NCBI GenBank assembly: GCA_902465105.1
Contig: CABQLM010000006.1
Span: forward strand, 1 to 44,505
Direction: 5' to 3'
DNA: 44,505 bases
Origin: an uncultured Collinsella sp.
GTDB taxonomy: Bacteria > Actinomycetota > Coriobacteriia > Coriobacteriales > Coriobacteriaceae
Part shown: piece by piece, positions 24,091-31,846 of the stretch
Layout: the number at the start of each line of letters is the position of its first letter
How positions within the stretch are numbered: position 1 is the first letter of the stretch
Notes under the pieces: generated by a model
What the model saw: the letters and a program-made list of their open reading frames with translations, nothing else
What the model was told of the DNA's origin: nothing
Databases searched by the model: none
Program-made: the position numbers and the translations under genes

Positions 24091-24371
24091 GCGAGATTCT
24101 TCCTGTACAGCACGGTGAGCGTGACTTTCAAATCTCGCCACGTGCCTCTGTTGGAAACCTCGTTGTTCTGGATACCCGCAAATGCGGTTCCATCGCTGCG
24201 AAGCCCGAATTGCGTCACGACGCATGAACCTGTGTGATTCGACTTTACTTCCGTGATGCACACGGGCGTATAGCCGTCAATTTTCACGCTTGTATCAATA
24301 GCAGCAGATGCTCCATATTTAATGACTTGCGCAGTGGATGTAAACGTTTTAGTCGTGTACTGGGATACGGA
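24087..24371 (-). other. silent receptor-binding cassette B (94 codons)
   Basis: On the minus strand the frame from the core reads SVSQYTTKTFTSTAQVIKYG, later VKIDGYTPVCITEVKSNHTG and ends LTVLYRKNLA at TAG 24087-24089. It differs from the other three in sequence type and has lower GC, so it was probably acquired separately. It lies in the same direction as the expressed copy, so two inversions would be needed: first module 1 (A x B), then A x D. The fusion product would be 261 residues. An ATG inside (24287) is not preceded by a convincing ribosome site. Confidence 0.8.
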
Positions 24372-24375
24372 ATGC
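24360..24375 (-). repeat. shufflon recombination site B
   Basis: CTGGGATACGGAATGC on the plus strand, i.e. the core in reverse. It shares GC before the core with site A but is followed by TA instead of CC. Right end of module 1. Confidence 0.85.
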
Positions 24376-24398
24376 TACCGCTTAAGTTTTGAGCTGTA
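24376..24398. other. 23-bp spacer between the two invertible modules
   Basis: It lies between sites B and C and contains CTTAAG and a CGCTTAAGTTTTGAGC stretch. It is too short to code. Recombination between B and C would only flip this spacer. Confidence 0.6.
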
Positions 24399-24414
24399 AT
24401 TCCGTATCCCAGCC
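24399..24414 (+). repeat. shufflon recombination site C
   Basis: ATTCCGTATCCCAGCC in forward orientation; left end of module 2. Confidence 0.85.
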
Positions 24415-24712
24415 ACCAGTGATGCTCTATACCGAGCGCGACGGCAACGGCACCGTTTATTACCGCAAATCCGGCGGGCTGGTCTGCATCGTGGTCAATT
24501 TCGTGTCGATCGAGCAGAAGAAGGAGAAGGTGTTCGGCACGCTCCCCGCCGAGCTGCGGCCTGAACATGACGTAATCGGCTACGGATGGGCGCGTGGCAC
24601 AAGCAGCTCAATCGGCCAGGTCGCGGTCAATGTTGACGGCAAGGTCACCGGATGGTGCAGCATCGCGTCAACGAAATATTTCTGCGGCTCAATCTGCTAT
24701 CCGCTGCCCTAG
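24401..24712 (+). other. silent receptor-binding cassette C (103 codons)
   Basis: Reads SVSQPPVMLYTERDGNGTVY, then GTLPAELRPEHDVIGYGW, SSIGQVAVNVDGKVTG and ends CGSICYPLP at TAG 24710-24712. The frame is that of the fixed tail-protein N-terminus, and no independent start with a ribosome site is present. One inversion (C x D) would express it as a 270-residue protein. The stop codon shares CTAG with the expressed cassette D on the other strand. Confidence 0.8.
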
Positions 24713-25548
24713 ACGGGGTAGCAGAAATCGACGGAGTAGTAACTGCATGGGGAGCCCGAAGTGTTACGCACAGAGAGCTTCTTCGTTCCCCTTTCGACGC
24801 GCACGCCGACGGAGTCGGTGAAGCTCGTTCCCTGCTTCGGATAGCAGGCGGCTGACGCGCCGTGTGCTGACGGCAGGGCCTCGTCCGGTAGCGTGGCGAT
24901 GTCCGTTTCCGCGCGCGCCGCTGCTTTGACGCTCCAGTTTCCGCCGCAGTCGATGCTCAGATAGCAGATACCATTGCAGACTCGGTAGGCCAAATGGTTG
25001 TCGTCGATTCTGCCTTTGAGCACAGTCCATGCTGGCTGGGATACGGAATCCCCGAGCGTGGCAAGCGGGGTCAGGACGGAGAACAGCGGCTCCGGGTCGC
25101 TCGCGTTGATGCCGCTCAGCTTGACGCGGTACAGAGGCATGAATGCCTCGGCGTCGCCCTTGAGCAGATCGCCCGCCGCGAATGCCGGGTCCGCCGCCGC
25201 GCCCTCGCTCGCCGCCGGCTCGCCGGTGAGCACCTGGAGCTCGAGACCCTCGCGGCCGCTCGTCTCGCGTGAGAAGTGCATGCCGACGATGTCGTGCCGG
25301 AACTGTCCCTGTGTGCCGCTCTGGATGTTGACGGTCGTCGTGGTCGAGCAGCGGAAGCGGGACCCCTGGAGGCTGCCAGCGCCCGTGCCGATCGTGACGG
25401 TGTTGGCGTCGACGAGCGTCGCCTTGAGCTGCGACCCCGTCGGGAAGACATAGCTGTCGAGGCCGGTGATTCCGGCCAAGCACTCGCGGTCGTCCGCCGC
25501 CTGGATGTTCTGCTCGCCGGTCGCGCCGGTCATTAGCTTCACGCCCAT
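24709..25548 (-). CDS. phage receptor-binding / tail fibre protein with switchable C-terminus
   Basis: A 279-residue protein. Residues 1-167 are fixed (MGVKLMTGATGEQNIQAADD, ending LATLGD) and resemble baseplate-attachment regions of siphovirus tail proteins, with GSLQGSRFRCSTTTTVNIQ and MPLYRVKLSGIN. Residues 168-279 (from SVSQPAWTVLKG) are the cassette now in place, with YLSIDCGGNW, LPDEALPS and a Cys-containing end SVDFCYPV. The 14-bp core lies across the border. By position (last tail gene, before lysis) it should contact the host surface. It would be transcribed in the late operon. Confidence 0.85.
   Translation of the reverse strand: MGVKLMTGATGEQNIQAADDRECLAGITGLDSYVFPTGSQLKATLVDANTVTIGTGAGSLQGSRFRCSTTTTVNIQSGTQGQFRHDIVGMHFSRETSGREGLELQVLTGEPAASEGAAADPAFAAGDLLKGDAEAFMPLYRVKLSGINASDPEPLFSVLTPLATLGDSVSQPAWTVLKGRIDDNHLAYRVCNGICYLSIDCGGNWSVKAAARAETDIATLPDEALPSAHGASAACYPKQGTSFTDSVGVRVERGTKKLSVRNTSGSPCSYYSVDFCYPV
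25034..25049 (-). repeat. shufflon recombination site D (expression site)
   Basis: GGCTGGGATACGGAAT on the plus strand; on the minus strand it is the core followed by CC. It lies within the coding sequence and is read as Asp/Ser-Val-Ser-Gln-Pro. Right end of module 2. Confidence 0.85.
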
Positions 25549-25551
25549 CCG

Positions 25552-25815
25552 CTACTCCTTCTTCTCGTTGTCCTTGTAGCTGTTGAAGAACGCGCTGACC
25601 ATGCTGTCGGCCATCTTGCGCTGCTCGTGGTACTCGCGTGCGCAGTCGGGGCCGAGCACGACGTTGCGCTCGGTGCCGTCGTCGAAGACGTAGCGCACGC
25701 GCTCCCAGCCGATGGCGCTCTCGGCGCCCATGGCCATGTACCTCTTCTGGTCTTTCTGCCTCTGGCCGCCGCAGCAGTCGCACTCCCAGCAGCTCATGTT
25801 CTCGGTTACCGGCAT
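25552..25815 (-). CDS. small Cys-rich phage protein
   Basis: An 87-residue protein with a clustered Cys motif near the start (CWECDCCGG) and a later Cys in GPDCAREYHEQ, which may hold a zinc ion. The centre reads AIGWERVRYVFDDGTERNVV; the end is charged. AAGGAGAG precedes ATG 25815. It lies between the baseplate gene (9 bases) and the receptor-binding gene (3 bases), so a tail-tip or assembly role is possible. I do not recognise the family. Confidence 0.65.
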   Translation of the reverse strand: MPVTENMSCWECDCCGGQRQKDQKRYMAMGAESAIGWERVRYVFDDGTERNVVLGPDCAREYHEQRKMADSMVSAFFNSYKDNEKKE

Positions 25816-25824
25816 GATCTCTCC

Positions 25825-26805
25825 TTACTCGAATTCCTTCTCGTCCTTCCACGACGCGAAGTCCGGCGTGACGGTCGCGTGGCCGTCGGCCACCTTCACG
25901 GTCAGCTTCGTCACCGTGCCGCGCGTCGATACCCCGACGGCGGGCGAGTACGCCGTGACCGTGTCGCCCACGGCCACGCCCGCGCCCGAGTCGAGGTCGA
26001 CGTCGATGTCGTCGGTCTGCCGCAGCTTGGCCAGCTTGTCGCGCGCCTTGACCTTCAGGTCCGCGAGCTCGGCGTTGCTGTAGTCGTAGACGTAGCATCT
26101 CTCGTCGAGGCCCGTCATGGTCTGGTGCTCGGAGATGTTGCCCGCCGCGTCGCTGTACAGATGGTAGACGGCGCGTGACGCGCCCTCGCCCTTGCCCAGC
26201 GCGATGAGGTGGTTGTACTTGCGGTAGTCCAGCTCCGCGCTGTACACGGTCGAGCCGGAGACGCCCGGCACGTCGCCCCAGTCGCGCACCGGCACCGCCG
26301 ACAGCACGCACCTCATGGCCGCCGTGTCCCACGCCGCCCTGAGGCGCGCCCCCGACGCCGCCAGCATCTCGACGATGCCGGCGTAGCCGGAGCGGTAGCG
26401 GAAGGACCCTGCGACGTTGATGCCGGCGTAGCTGCCCGCGCCGAAGATGTCGCCGAGGCCCATCGCCTGCACGAGCCGGCGCAGCACCGCGTTCGCGTCG
26501 CCGCTCACGGCGAGGCGCGCCTTGCCCGAAGGCGGGCAGATGACGTGGTCCTCCAGGATGCCGTGCCACGTCCGCCCCTTGTAGCTGATCGCGTCGCCGT
26601 ACCTCGTGCGCGCCGGGCAGAGGACCGACACGACGCCGCCGTACTCCGTGCCGGGCACGAAGACGCGGCTCCCCGGCTCGATGCCGGAGGCACCCGGCGC
26701 GGACAGCTCGAAGTCGTTCTCGTCCGCGCCGAAGGCCATGTCCAGATCGAAGGAGCGCAGGCGGGACACCGTGCGCCCCCTCGGGTCCGTCACGAAGAGG
26801 TCCAT
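25825..26805 (-). CDS. phage tail/baseplate protein (ReqiPepy6 Gp37-like)
   Basis: A 326-residue protein. The opening MDLFVTDPRGRTVSRLRSFD and the following FGADENDFELSAPG, GTEYGGVVS, YKGRTWHGILEDHVICPPSG match the layout of Gp37-like siphovirus tail proteins, which sit at the tail tip after Dit. The later half (YNHLIALGKGEG, VAVGDTVTAYSP) looks like a baseplate hub region. ATG 26805 overlaps the Dit stop by 16 bases. The open frame upstream to 27570 is Dit read in another frame. Confidence 0.75.
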   Translation of the reverse strand: MDLFVTDPRGRTVSRLRSFDLDMAFGADENDFELSAPGASGIEPGSRVFVPGTEYGGVVSVLCPARTRYGDAISYKGRTWHGILEDHVICPPSGKARLAVSGDANAVLRRLVQAMGLGDIFGAGSYAGINVAGSFRYRSGYAGIVEMLAASGARLRAAWDTAAMRCVLSAVPVRDWGDVPGVSGSTVYSAELDYRKYNHLIALGKGEGASRAVYHLYSDAAGNISEHQTMTGLDERCYVYDYSNAELADLKVKARDKLAKLRQTDDIDVDLDSGAGVAVGDTVTAYSPAVGVSTRGTVTKLTVKVADGHATVTPDFASWKDEKEFE

Positions 26806-27623
26806 GGCACCGCACCGTCCTCTCGGTAGACCTCGAGGTCCCATCCGAAGCTGCCGTCGTAGCTCACGGTCGACGTGCCCACCGGGATGTCCTCGAAGAT
26901 GTACGAGCCGCTGCCCGCGCCGCCGCCGAGCACGGCGTCCGGCAGTGCGTTGGTCCTGTACCCGTTCTTGGCGACCTTGGTCACGGTGCCCTCGATGGAG
27001 TCGATGAGCAGGTAGCCGCCGTCCGGCACGTCGGTCGATACCTGGTACCGGTTGCCGCCCACCGTCACGGACGGGCGCACGGCCGGCCCGTAGACGATGA
27101 TGCGGAAGGGCGACGCGACGATGCTGCCGACCTCGATCTCTCTGCTCGTCTCCTCGCTGTAAGGATAGCCGTAGGCGTACCCGTAGTCGTAGCCGTGGCC
27201 CGCGCCGACGGTGCCCGAGCCCGCGCCCGGGCGGAACTCGTAGGCCTCCTTGCGGCGCCAGACGCCGTCCAGCAGCACGGCCTCCAGCTTCACGACGGCC
27301 GCGCCCCCGGTCACGGCCTTGGCCTCGACGCCCGCGATGTAGCAGCGCTGGCTCCAGCCGTCGAAGTCGAGCGTGCCCGGCGTCATGGACGCGAGGTCCG
27401 CGTCGGCGGCCAGGCGCAGGGCGTCGGCCGCCGCGAGGTCGAGCATCGCGACCGTCACGGTCTCCTTGCGCGCCTTGCGCGCCGCGTAGGACAGGTCCCG
27501 GTAGCCGGCCTTGTAGTCCCAGCTGTCCGCGCGCACCGCGCCCGGCTCGCCGCCGACGATGCGCGCGCACTGCATGTCGTGGCGCGCCCTCGTCACGGCG
27601 CTCGTGTAGCCCAGGCTACGCAT
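26790..27623 (-). CDS. phage distal tail protein (Dit-like)
   Basis: A 277-residue protein just downstream of the tape measure, the standard Dit position. The region AYEFRPGAGSGTVGAGHGYD with a Tyr/Gly run (YDYGYAYGYPY), then EVGSIVASPFRIIVYG, TVGGNRYQV and GGYLLIDSIEGTVTKV is typical of the Dit C-terminal galectin-like domain, which binds the next baseplate protein. It overlaps the tape-measure end by 8 bases and the Gp37-like start by 16. Confidence 0.8.
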   Translation of the reverse strand: MRSLGYTSAVTRARHDMQCARIVGGEPGAVRADSWDYKAGYRDLSYAARKARKETVTVAMLDLAAADALRLAADADLASMTPGTLDFDGWSQRCYIAGVEAKAVTGGAAVVKLEAVLLDGVWRRKEAYEFRPGAGSGTVGAGHGYDYGYAYGYPYSEETSREIEVGSIVASPFRIIVYGPAVRPSVTVGGNRYQVSTDVPDGGYLLIDSIEGTVTKVAKNGYRTNALPDAVLGGGAGSGSYIFEDIPVGTSTVSYDGSFGWDLEVYREDGAVPWTSS

Positions 27624-29865
27624 ATGCCACCGCCTTCCTCGCGAGTCGGTCGAAGTCCCTCATTCCGGTGTACGGCGTGCGGCTCGCGATCACGTCGCCC
27701 AGGTTCGCGTCGAGCCACGCCACGACCGACGCCGTCGCCGCCGCGCTTCGGACGTCGGGCGCGTCCATCTGGATGCTGCCCGCCTCCGCCACGGCGGCCA
27801 TGGCCTTTTCGGCGGCGCCCAGCGGCAGCCCGGCATTCTGCTCGATGCCGAGTCTCATGCCCTCCATCGTGTAGAAGCCGAACTTCTTGAACACCTTCGA
27901 GGGCGACGCGATGCCGAGGATGTGCTTCGCGAAGTCGACGGCGTTGCCGATGGCGTTGGAGATGGCGTCCTTGACCCTGCCGGCCGCGCCCGTGATGCCG
28001 TTCACGATGCCCTGGATGATGTTCGAGCCGATGTTGCCCAGCGTGCCCGGGATGGCCGCGAGGCCGCTGCGCAGCCTGCTGCCGAACTGCGACGCCGCAG
28101 ACGTGGCGTTGCTCGCGAACTGCGACACCCATCCGACGACGGTCGAGATGGCTCCCGACAGCCATGACGCGACGTTGCCCGCGAGGCCCGACATGAACCC
28201 GGCTAGACCGGAGATGAACCGCGAGCCGGCGCTCACGGCCTGCGAGGCCATGCTGGTAACCCATCCCACCACGGCCGAGATGGCGCCCGAAAGCCACGAC
28301 GCGATCAGACCCGGCAGCGCCATGAGCGCCGTGCCGACTATCGAGACGAACCCGAGCGCCGCGTTGATGCCGTCGAGCAGCCCGTCGGCGAAGGCGACCA
28401 CGGCGTCGACGACGGCCGCGATGGTCTCCGCCAGCGCCGCAACGACCGTGACGACGGCCGCGACGGCGAGCCCGAGCGCCGCTCCTAGCAGCTCGGCGAT
28501 GGCCTCGAGCCACGGCTGCGCCGCCTGGACCGCGTCCATGAGGTCGGCCCAAGCCGACGACAGCAGGTCGAGCGCCGGCGCGAGGTACGACTCCGCCGCC
28601 TGCCCGAGGCCCGTCATGAAGGACTCCGCCGTCTCGAGCGCCGTCGAGATCGCTCCAAGCGTCGAGGAGAAGGCGTCCGACTTGAACGCGTCGGTCAGCG
28701 CCGACGTGATGCCCGATAGGTCGGGCGTCGCGCCGGAGAACGCGCCGTCGAGCAGGCCCTTCACCGAACCGGACAGGCCGCTGCCGTCGACGGCCTCGAA
28801 TGCCGCCGACAGCATGTTCTGCACGTCGCCCGGGAGCGACTGCCACAGCGTGTCGAGCGCCGTGGAGAACAGCTCGCTGAAGAACGAGGCCACCTCCGGC
28901 GCGAGCGTGCCGACAAGCTCCGGGAGCGACTCGATGACGGTTGTCACGATCTCCGTCACGCGGGGCAGGACGTTGGACGCGACAGTCTCGAGCGAATCGG
29001 CGAGCGCCGATGTCGTCTCGCTGACGTCCCAGTCCTCGGAGCCGAGCGACGTGAGCCAGTTCTCCCACGCCGCCTTCATCATGCCCACGGAGCCCTCGAT
29101 GGTGGTCGCCGCCTCGCGCGACGTCGTGCCCGCTATCTGCTGCTTCTGCTGCACCAGGTCGATGGCGTCGACGATGTCAGAGAAGCTGTCGATGGACAGA
29201 TCCCCGGCCTTGCCGATGGACTTGCCGTACTCGTTGGCGTCGTCGATGAGGCGCTGCATCTCGGACTGCGTGCCGCCGTAGCCCAGCTTCAGGTTGTCCA
29301 GCATCGTGTAGTTCTGCTTGGCGAAGCCCTGGTAGGCATTCTGGACGTCCTGCATGGACGTGCCGAAGGTGTTGACGTTGTCGGACATGGACACCATGGC
29401 CTTCTGGGTCTGCGCGGCCGCCTTCTCGGTGTCGCCGCCCAGCGAGTTGATGAGCGCCGCCGAGAAGCTCGTGGCCTGCTCCATGTAGGCGTTCGCGCTC
29501 ATGCCGCACGTGGCGAAGGCGCCCTGAGCCTGCTTGAGCATCGTCGTCTGCGCGTTGCCCAGCGCCTGCCACTTGGCGCGCGCCTGGTCCGTGGTCTGGC
29601 CCACGCTCGCCGCGTACTCCCCGAGGGTCAAGCCCATGTTGCCGTACAGCTTCTGTATGCCGCCGACGTTCTGCTCGTAGGCCGAGTACCCGTCGAGCGA
29701 CGCCTTGGTGACGGCCGCCACCCCCGCCGCCGCGGCGGCGACGCCGCCCGCGACCACCTTGGCCGCGCCGCCCACGATGCCGGCCGCCTTGCCGCCGATC
29801 TCGGCCAGCTTCGACGTCGCCTGGTCGTCGACGCCGACCTTGACCATCAAATCCAAGAGGTTCAT
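27616..29865 (-). CDS. phage tail tape measure protein
   Basis: A 749-residue protein that sets tail length and is packed inside the tail tube. It begins with a coil region MNLLDLMVKVGVDDQATSKL, then a hydrophobic Ala/Gly/Val section, YEQNVGGIQKLYG and a conserved block with MKAAWENWLTSLGSE. Several hydrophobic stretches (about 430-560) and repeats of the SWLSGAISTVVGWV type follow. The end carries VDFAKHILGIASPSKVFKKF, a well-known tape-measure motif. Its size would suit a tail of roughly 110 nm by the usual 1.5 A per residue rule. Confidence 0.95.
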   Translation of the reverse strand: MNLLDLMVKVGVDDQATSKLAEIGGKAAGIVGGAAKVVAGGVAAAAAGVAAVTKASLDGYSAYEQNVGGIQKLYGNMGLTLGEYAASVGQTTDQARAKWQALGNAQTTMLKQAQGAFATCGMSANAYMEQATSFSAALINSLGGDTEKAAAQTQKAMVSMSDNVNTFGTSMQDVQNAYQGFAKQNYTMLDNLKLGYGGTQSEMQRLIDDANEYGKSIGKAGDLSIDSFSDIVDAIDLVQQKQQIAGTTSREAATTIEGSVGMMKAAWENWLTSLGSEDWDVSETTSALADSLETVASNVLPRVTEIVTTVIESLPELVGTLAPEVASFFSELFSTALDTLWQSLPGDVQNMLSAAFEAVDGSGLSGSVKGLLDGAFSGATPDLSGITSALTDAFKSDAFSSTLGAISTALETAESFMTGLGQAAESYLAPALDLLSSAWADLMDAVQAAQPWLEAIAELLGAALGLAVAAVVTVVAALAETIAAVVDAVVAFADGLLDGINAALGFVSIVGTALMALPGLIASWLSGAISAVVGWVTSMASQAVSAGSRFISGLAGFMSGLAGNVASWLSGAISTVVGWVSQFASNATSAASQFGSRLRSGLAAIPGTLGNIGSNIIQGIVNGITGAAGRVKDAISNAIGNAVDFAKHILGIASPSKVFKKFGFYTMEGMRLGIEQNAGLPLGAAEKAMAAVAEAGSIQMDAPDVRSAAATASVVAWLDANLGDVIASRTPYTGMRDFDRLARKAVAYA

Positions 29866-30155
29866 CCGGTTACCTCCAATCCGAGCCTAGTGATGACGTC
29901 CGCCGCGATCTCGTCGCCCGTCCTCGTGTCGGGCCTCTCGCCCAGCGAGGCGAGGACCTCCGCGTACGGCTTGACCAGCGCCCTGCCCTGCGGGGCCAGC
30001 CTGAGCGATTCCGCGACGTATGCCCGGAAGGCCTCGTCGCGCGAGTGCGCCCTGTCGCGGGCGTCGAGGTAGCAAAAGAAAGGGTGCATGCGCGGGGGTC
30101 CCGCGTACGCACCCATGTAGAGCCATTGCCGTCCCTCGCCGTCCAGGGCTAGGCG
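29862..30155 (-). CDS. tail assembly chaperone, frameshift extension (GT-like)
   Basis: A -1 frame reached by slippage in the upstream gene. After the slip it reads RLALDGEGRQWLYMGAYAGP, then MHPFFCYLDARDRAH and ends TRLGLEVTG at 29862. It has no convincing start of its own. The fusion with the 123 residues before it would be 220 residues, analogous to lambda gpGT, and would be made at a low ratio during tail assembly. It ends 4 bases inside the tape-measure gene start. Confidence 0.8.
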   Translation of the reverse strand, partial: RLALDGEGRQWLYMGAYAGPPRMHPFFCYLDARDRAHSRDEAFRAYVAESLRLAPQGRALVKPYAEVLASLGERPDTRTGDEIAADVITRLGLEVTG

Positions 30156-30523
30156 AAAAAAGAGATGAACAGCGCGCGGAGGTCGCCGTCCTTCCCGCAC
30201 GCCTTCACGAGCGCGCGCGTGTCCGCGGCGAACTTGGCCGGCGTGAAGCAGGCCTTGTACTCCTCGACCGTCTGGCCGTCGAGGGCCGCGAGGACCATGT
30301 AGGCGTCCGTGACGTTCTCCTTGAGCACGCGCGGGAGGTACTTGGCGATGATGCCCATGCCCCACTCGGCCGCGTCCTCCTCGCTGGATGCCTTGCCGGC
30401 GCCAGCCTTCATCTCCCCGAGCAGGGACTTGCCCAGCTCGCCGTTGGCGATGTGCTCGACGGCCTCGCCGATGAGCGCCATGGATGCGGCGAACTCGTCC
30501 GCCGTCAAATCGTTGATTCTCAT
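30149..30523 (-). CDS. tail assembly chaperone (G-like)
   Basis: A 124-residue protein, MRINDLTADEFAASMALIGE, with a helical acidic character (SSEEDAAEWGMGIIAKYL) as in G-type tail chaperones. The end reads LRALFISFFA, TAG at 30149-30151. The codons TCT TTT TTC at 30155-30163 contain T_TTT_TTC, an ideal slippery site just before the stop. ATG 30523 overlaps the major tail protein stop (TGATG). It lies between major tail protein and tape measure, the canonical place. Confidence 0.85.
   Translation of the reverse strand: MRINDLTADEFAASMALIGEAVEHIANGELGKSLLGEMKAGAGKASSEEDAAEWGMGIIAKYLPRVLKENVTDAYMVLAALDGQTVEEYKACFTPAKFAADTRALVKACGKDGDLRALFISFFA
30155..30161 (-). promoter_or_regulatory. programmed -1 ribosomal frameshift site T_TTT_TTC
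   Basis: GAAAAAA on the plus strand is TTTTTTC on the minus. In the zero frame it is read as (TC)T TTT TTC, fitting X_XXY_YYZ, three bases before GCC TAG. The -1 frame then runs 97 codons to 29862. This is the conserved arrangement of siphovirus tail chaperones. Confidence 0.8.
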
Positions 30524-31122
30524 CAGGCCGCCGCCTCCTCTGCCTTGCCGGCCACGGTGTAGATCTCGAACGGCACCGTGTCGGGCGCGTCCATGGAGTA
30601 GTGGCCGGTGAACTCGAAGGCGAACTGGCCCTTTGCCTTGTCGGAACTCTGGATGGCGTAGCCGCCGGTGCTCAGGGAGTTCATCATGTGGACGGCGATG
30701 AAGCCGGCCTTGCCGGTCTTGGCGCCGTCCTCGTTGACCTCGGAGTAGTCGCCGACCCACCACAGGTCGGTGAAGTCGGAGCCCTTGAGGTCGTTGCGCG
30801 GGGTGACCTTGGTGCCCTCGACGTCCGCCGCGCCGGTCAGCATGCCGGTGGTGGCCGGGGTGACGGTCACGAAGGTGCCCGACATCTTGACCTCCCAGCT
30901 GTCGAGGCGCTTCAGCTCCTTCATGTTCTTGGGGCAGTTGTCGATGTCCTCGCCGAGGTCGCTGTAGGTCGGCACGGCGGTGAAGTTGACGCCGCCGCTC
31001 GTCGCGCCGACGATGCCGTCGGCCGAGAGCGTTCCCTCGGCAGGCTTGAAGTCCTTGAGCAGGACGCCAGCGCCCATCTGGAGGTTCTGGAACGTCGTCT
31101 GCGGGATCTGGGTGAATTTCAT
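30523..31122 (-). CDS. phage major tail protein
   Basis: A 199-residue tail-tube protein. It shows MKFTQIPQTTFQNLQMGAGV, GIVGATSGGVNFTAVPTYSD, EDIDNCPKNMKELKRLDSWE and VKMSGTFVTVTP, then LWWVGDYSE and a beta-rich end. This is the pattern of Gram-positive siphovirus major tail proteins of the TP901-1/phi13 kind. AGGGGGG lies just before ATG 31122. It is followed by the tail chaperone gene, with overlapping TGATG. Confidence 0.88.
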   Translation of the reverse strand: MKFTQIPQTTFQNLQMGAGVLLKDFKPAEGTLSADGIVGATSGGVNFTAVPTYSDLGEDIDNCPKNMKELKRLDSWEVKMSGTFVTVTPATTGMLTGAADVEGTKVTPRNDLKGSDFTDLWWVGDYSEVNEDGAKTGKAGFIAVHMMNSLSTGGYAIQSSDKAKGQFAFEFTGHYSMDAPDTVPFEIYTVAGKAEEAAA

Positions 31123-31131
31123 GGGACCCCC

Positions 31132-31503
31132 CTAAAAGGTCGTGAAGTTCTCGATTGAGAGGTTGATGTAGCGTCGCTTGACGCCCGGCTCGCCCGAGTC
31201 GGCGGCCTGCCAGAACGGCGAGCCGCGCTTGACCCACAGGCCGCCGCCGTCGCAGGGCAGCATCACGCCGCCGAGCCCCAGCGCGCGCCCGATGGCCTCG
31301 GCGTCGGCGTTGACCTCGGCCTCGGACGCCGTGCGGCGCCAGACCTCGACGGTGACGGCCTGCTCGCCGTCGCCCCACGCGCCCGACACCGGCGTGAACG
31401 TGAGGTACGGGAGCGCGGCCCCGTCGGGCACGGCCTGCGCCGCGTAGGCGGGCATGCCGAACCGGCCGAGCCATGCGGCGAGCGCCGCGGTCCTACTGGG
31501 CAT
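31132..31503 (-). CDS. tail terminator / tail completion protein
   Basis: A 123-residue protein directly before the major tail protein. LPYLTFTPVSGAWGDGEQAV and TVEVWRRTASEAEVNADAEA, then IGRALGLGGVMLPCDGGGLW match minor-capsid/tail-terminator proteins that cap the tail tube at the head side. GGAGG precedes ATG 31503, which lies within the end of the upstream connector gene (11-base overlap). Confidence 0.7.
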   Translation of the reverse strand: MPSRTAALAAWLGRFGMPAYAAQAVPDGAALPYLTFTPVSGAWGDGEQAVTVEVWRRTASEAEVNADAEAIGRALGLGGVMLPCDGGGLWVKRGSPFWQAADSGEPGVKRRYINLSIENFTTF

Positions 31504-31846
31504 CGGGCAGCCTCCACTCCTCGGCCGTGCACTGCGTGAAGCTGAACGTCGCGCACGCTGGCGGGCGTCCGTCGTCGGCGTTGGACGTGACGCGGAACAC
31601 CTGCCCGTCGGAGACGCGCCTGAACACGTCGCCGTGGGACAGCTCCTCGGAGCACGTCACCGTGTAGGCGTTGGCAACGCCCGCCGCCCCGGCGATTCGG
31701 GCCTCTGCCGACGTGTCGCGGACGATCGTCGCGGCGAAGCTGCGGCCCTCGGCCCACGTCTCGGTCCAGCCGCCCTCGCCGTCGGCGACACTCCTGCGCA
31801 CCATGCGGACGCACGGCACGCGCATACGCTCGTACAGACGGCTCAC
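31493..31846 (-). CDS. head-tail connector / head closure protein
   Basis: A 117-residue protein from GTG 31846, whose GTGA overlaps the upstream stop and has GGAGG before it. It reads GGWTETWAEGRSFAATIVRD, then NAYTVTCSEELSHGDVFRRV, SDGQVFRVTS. This beta-rich pattern is that of phage head-closure proteins (SPP1 gp16 / minor capsid type). Position between adaptor and tail terminator agrees. Confidence 0.65.
   Translation of the reverse strand: MSRLYERMRVPCVRMVRRSVADGEGGWTETWAEGRSFAATIVRDTSAEARIAGAAGVANAYTVTCSEELSHGDVFRRVSDGQVFRVTSNADDGRPPACATFSFTQCTAEEWRLPDAQ

Noticed and set aside
23809..24712. Cassettes A, B and C as independent small genes
   Set aside because: Their internal ATGs lack ribosome sites, and each frame extends back exactly to the recombination core in the frame of the fixed N-terminus.
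23790..25049. Diversity-generating retroelement as the explanation of variable tail ends
   Set aside because: No reverse transcriptase gene or template/variable repeat pair; the variation is by whole cassettes between site-specific repeats.
24764..26815. Long minus-strand frame of 683 codons over the tail genes
   Set aside because: Arg/His/Gly-rich alternative frame of the Gp37-like and receptor-binding genes.
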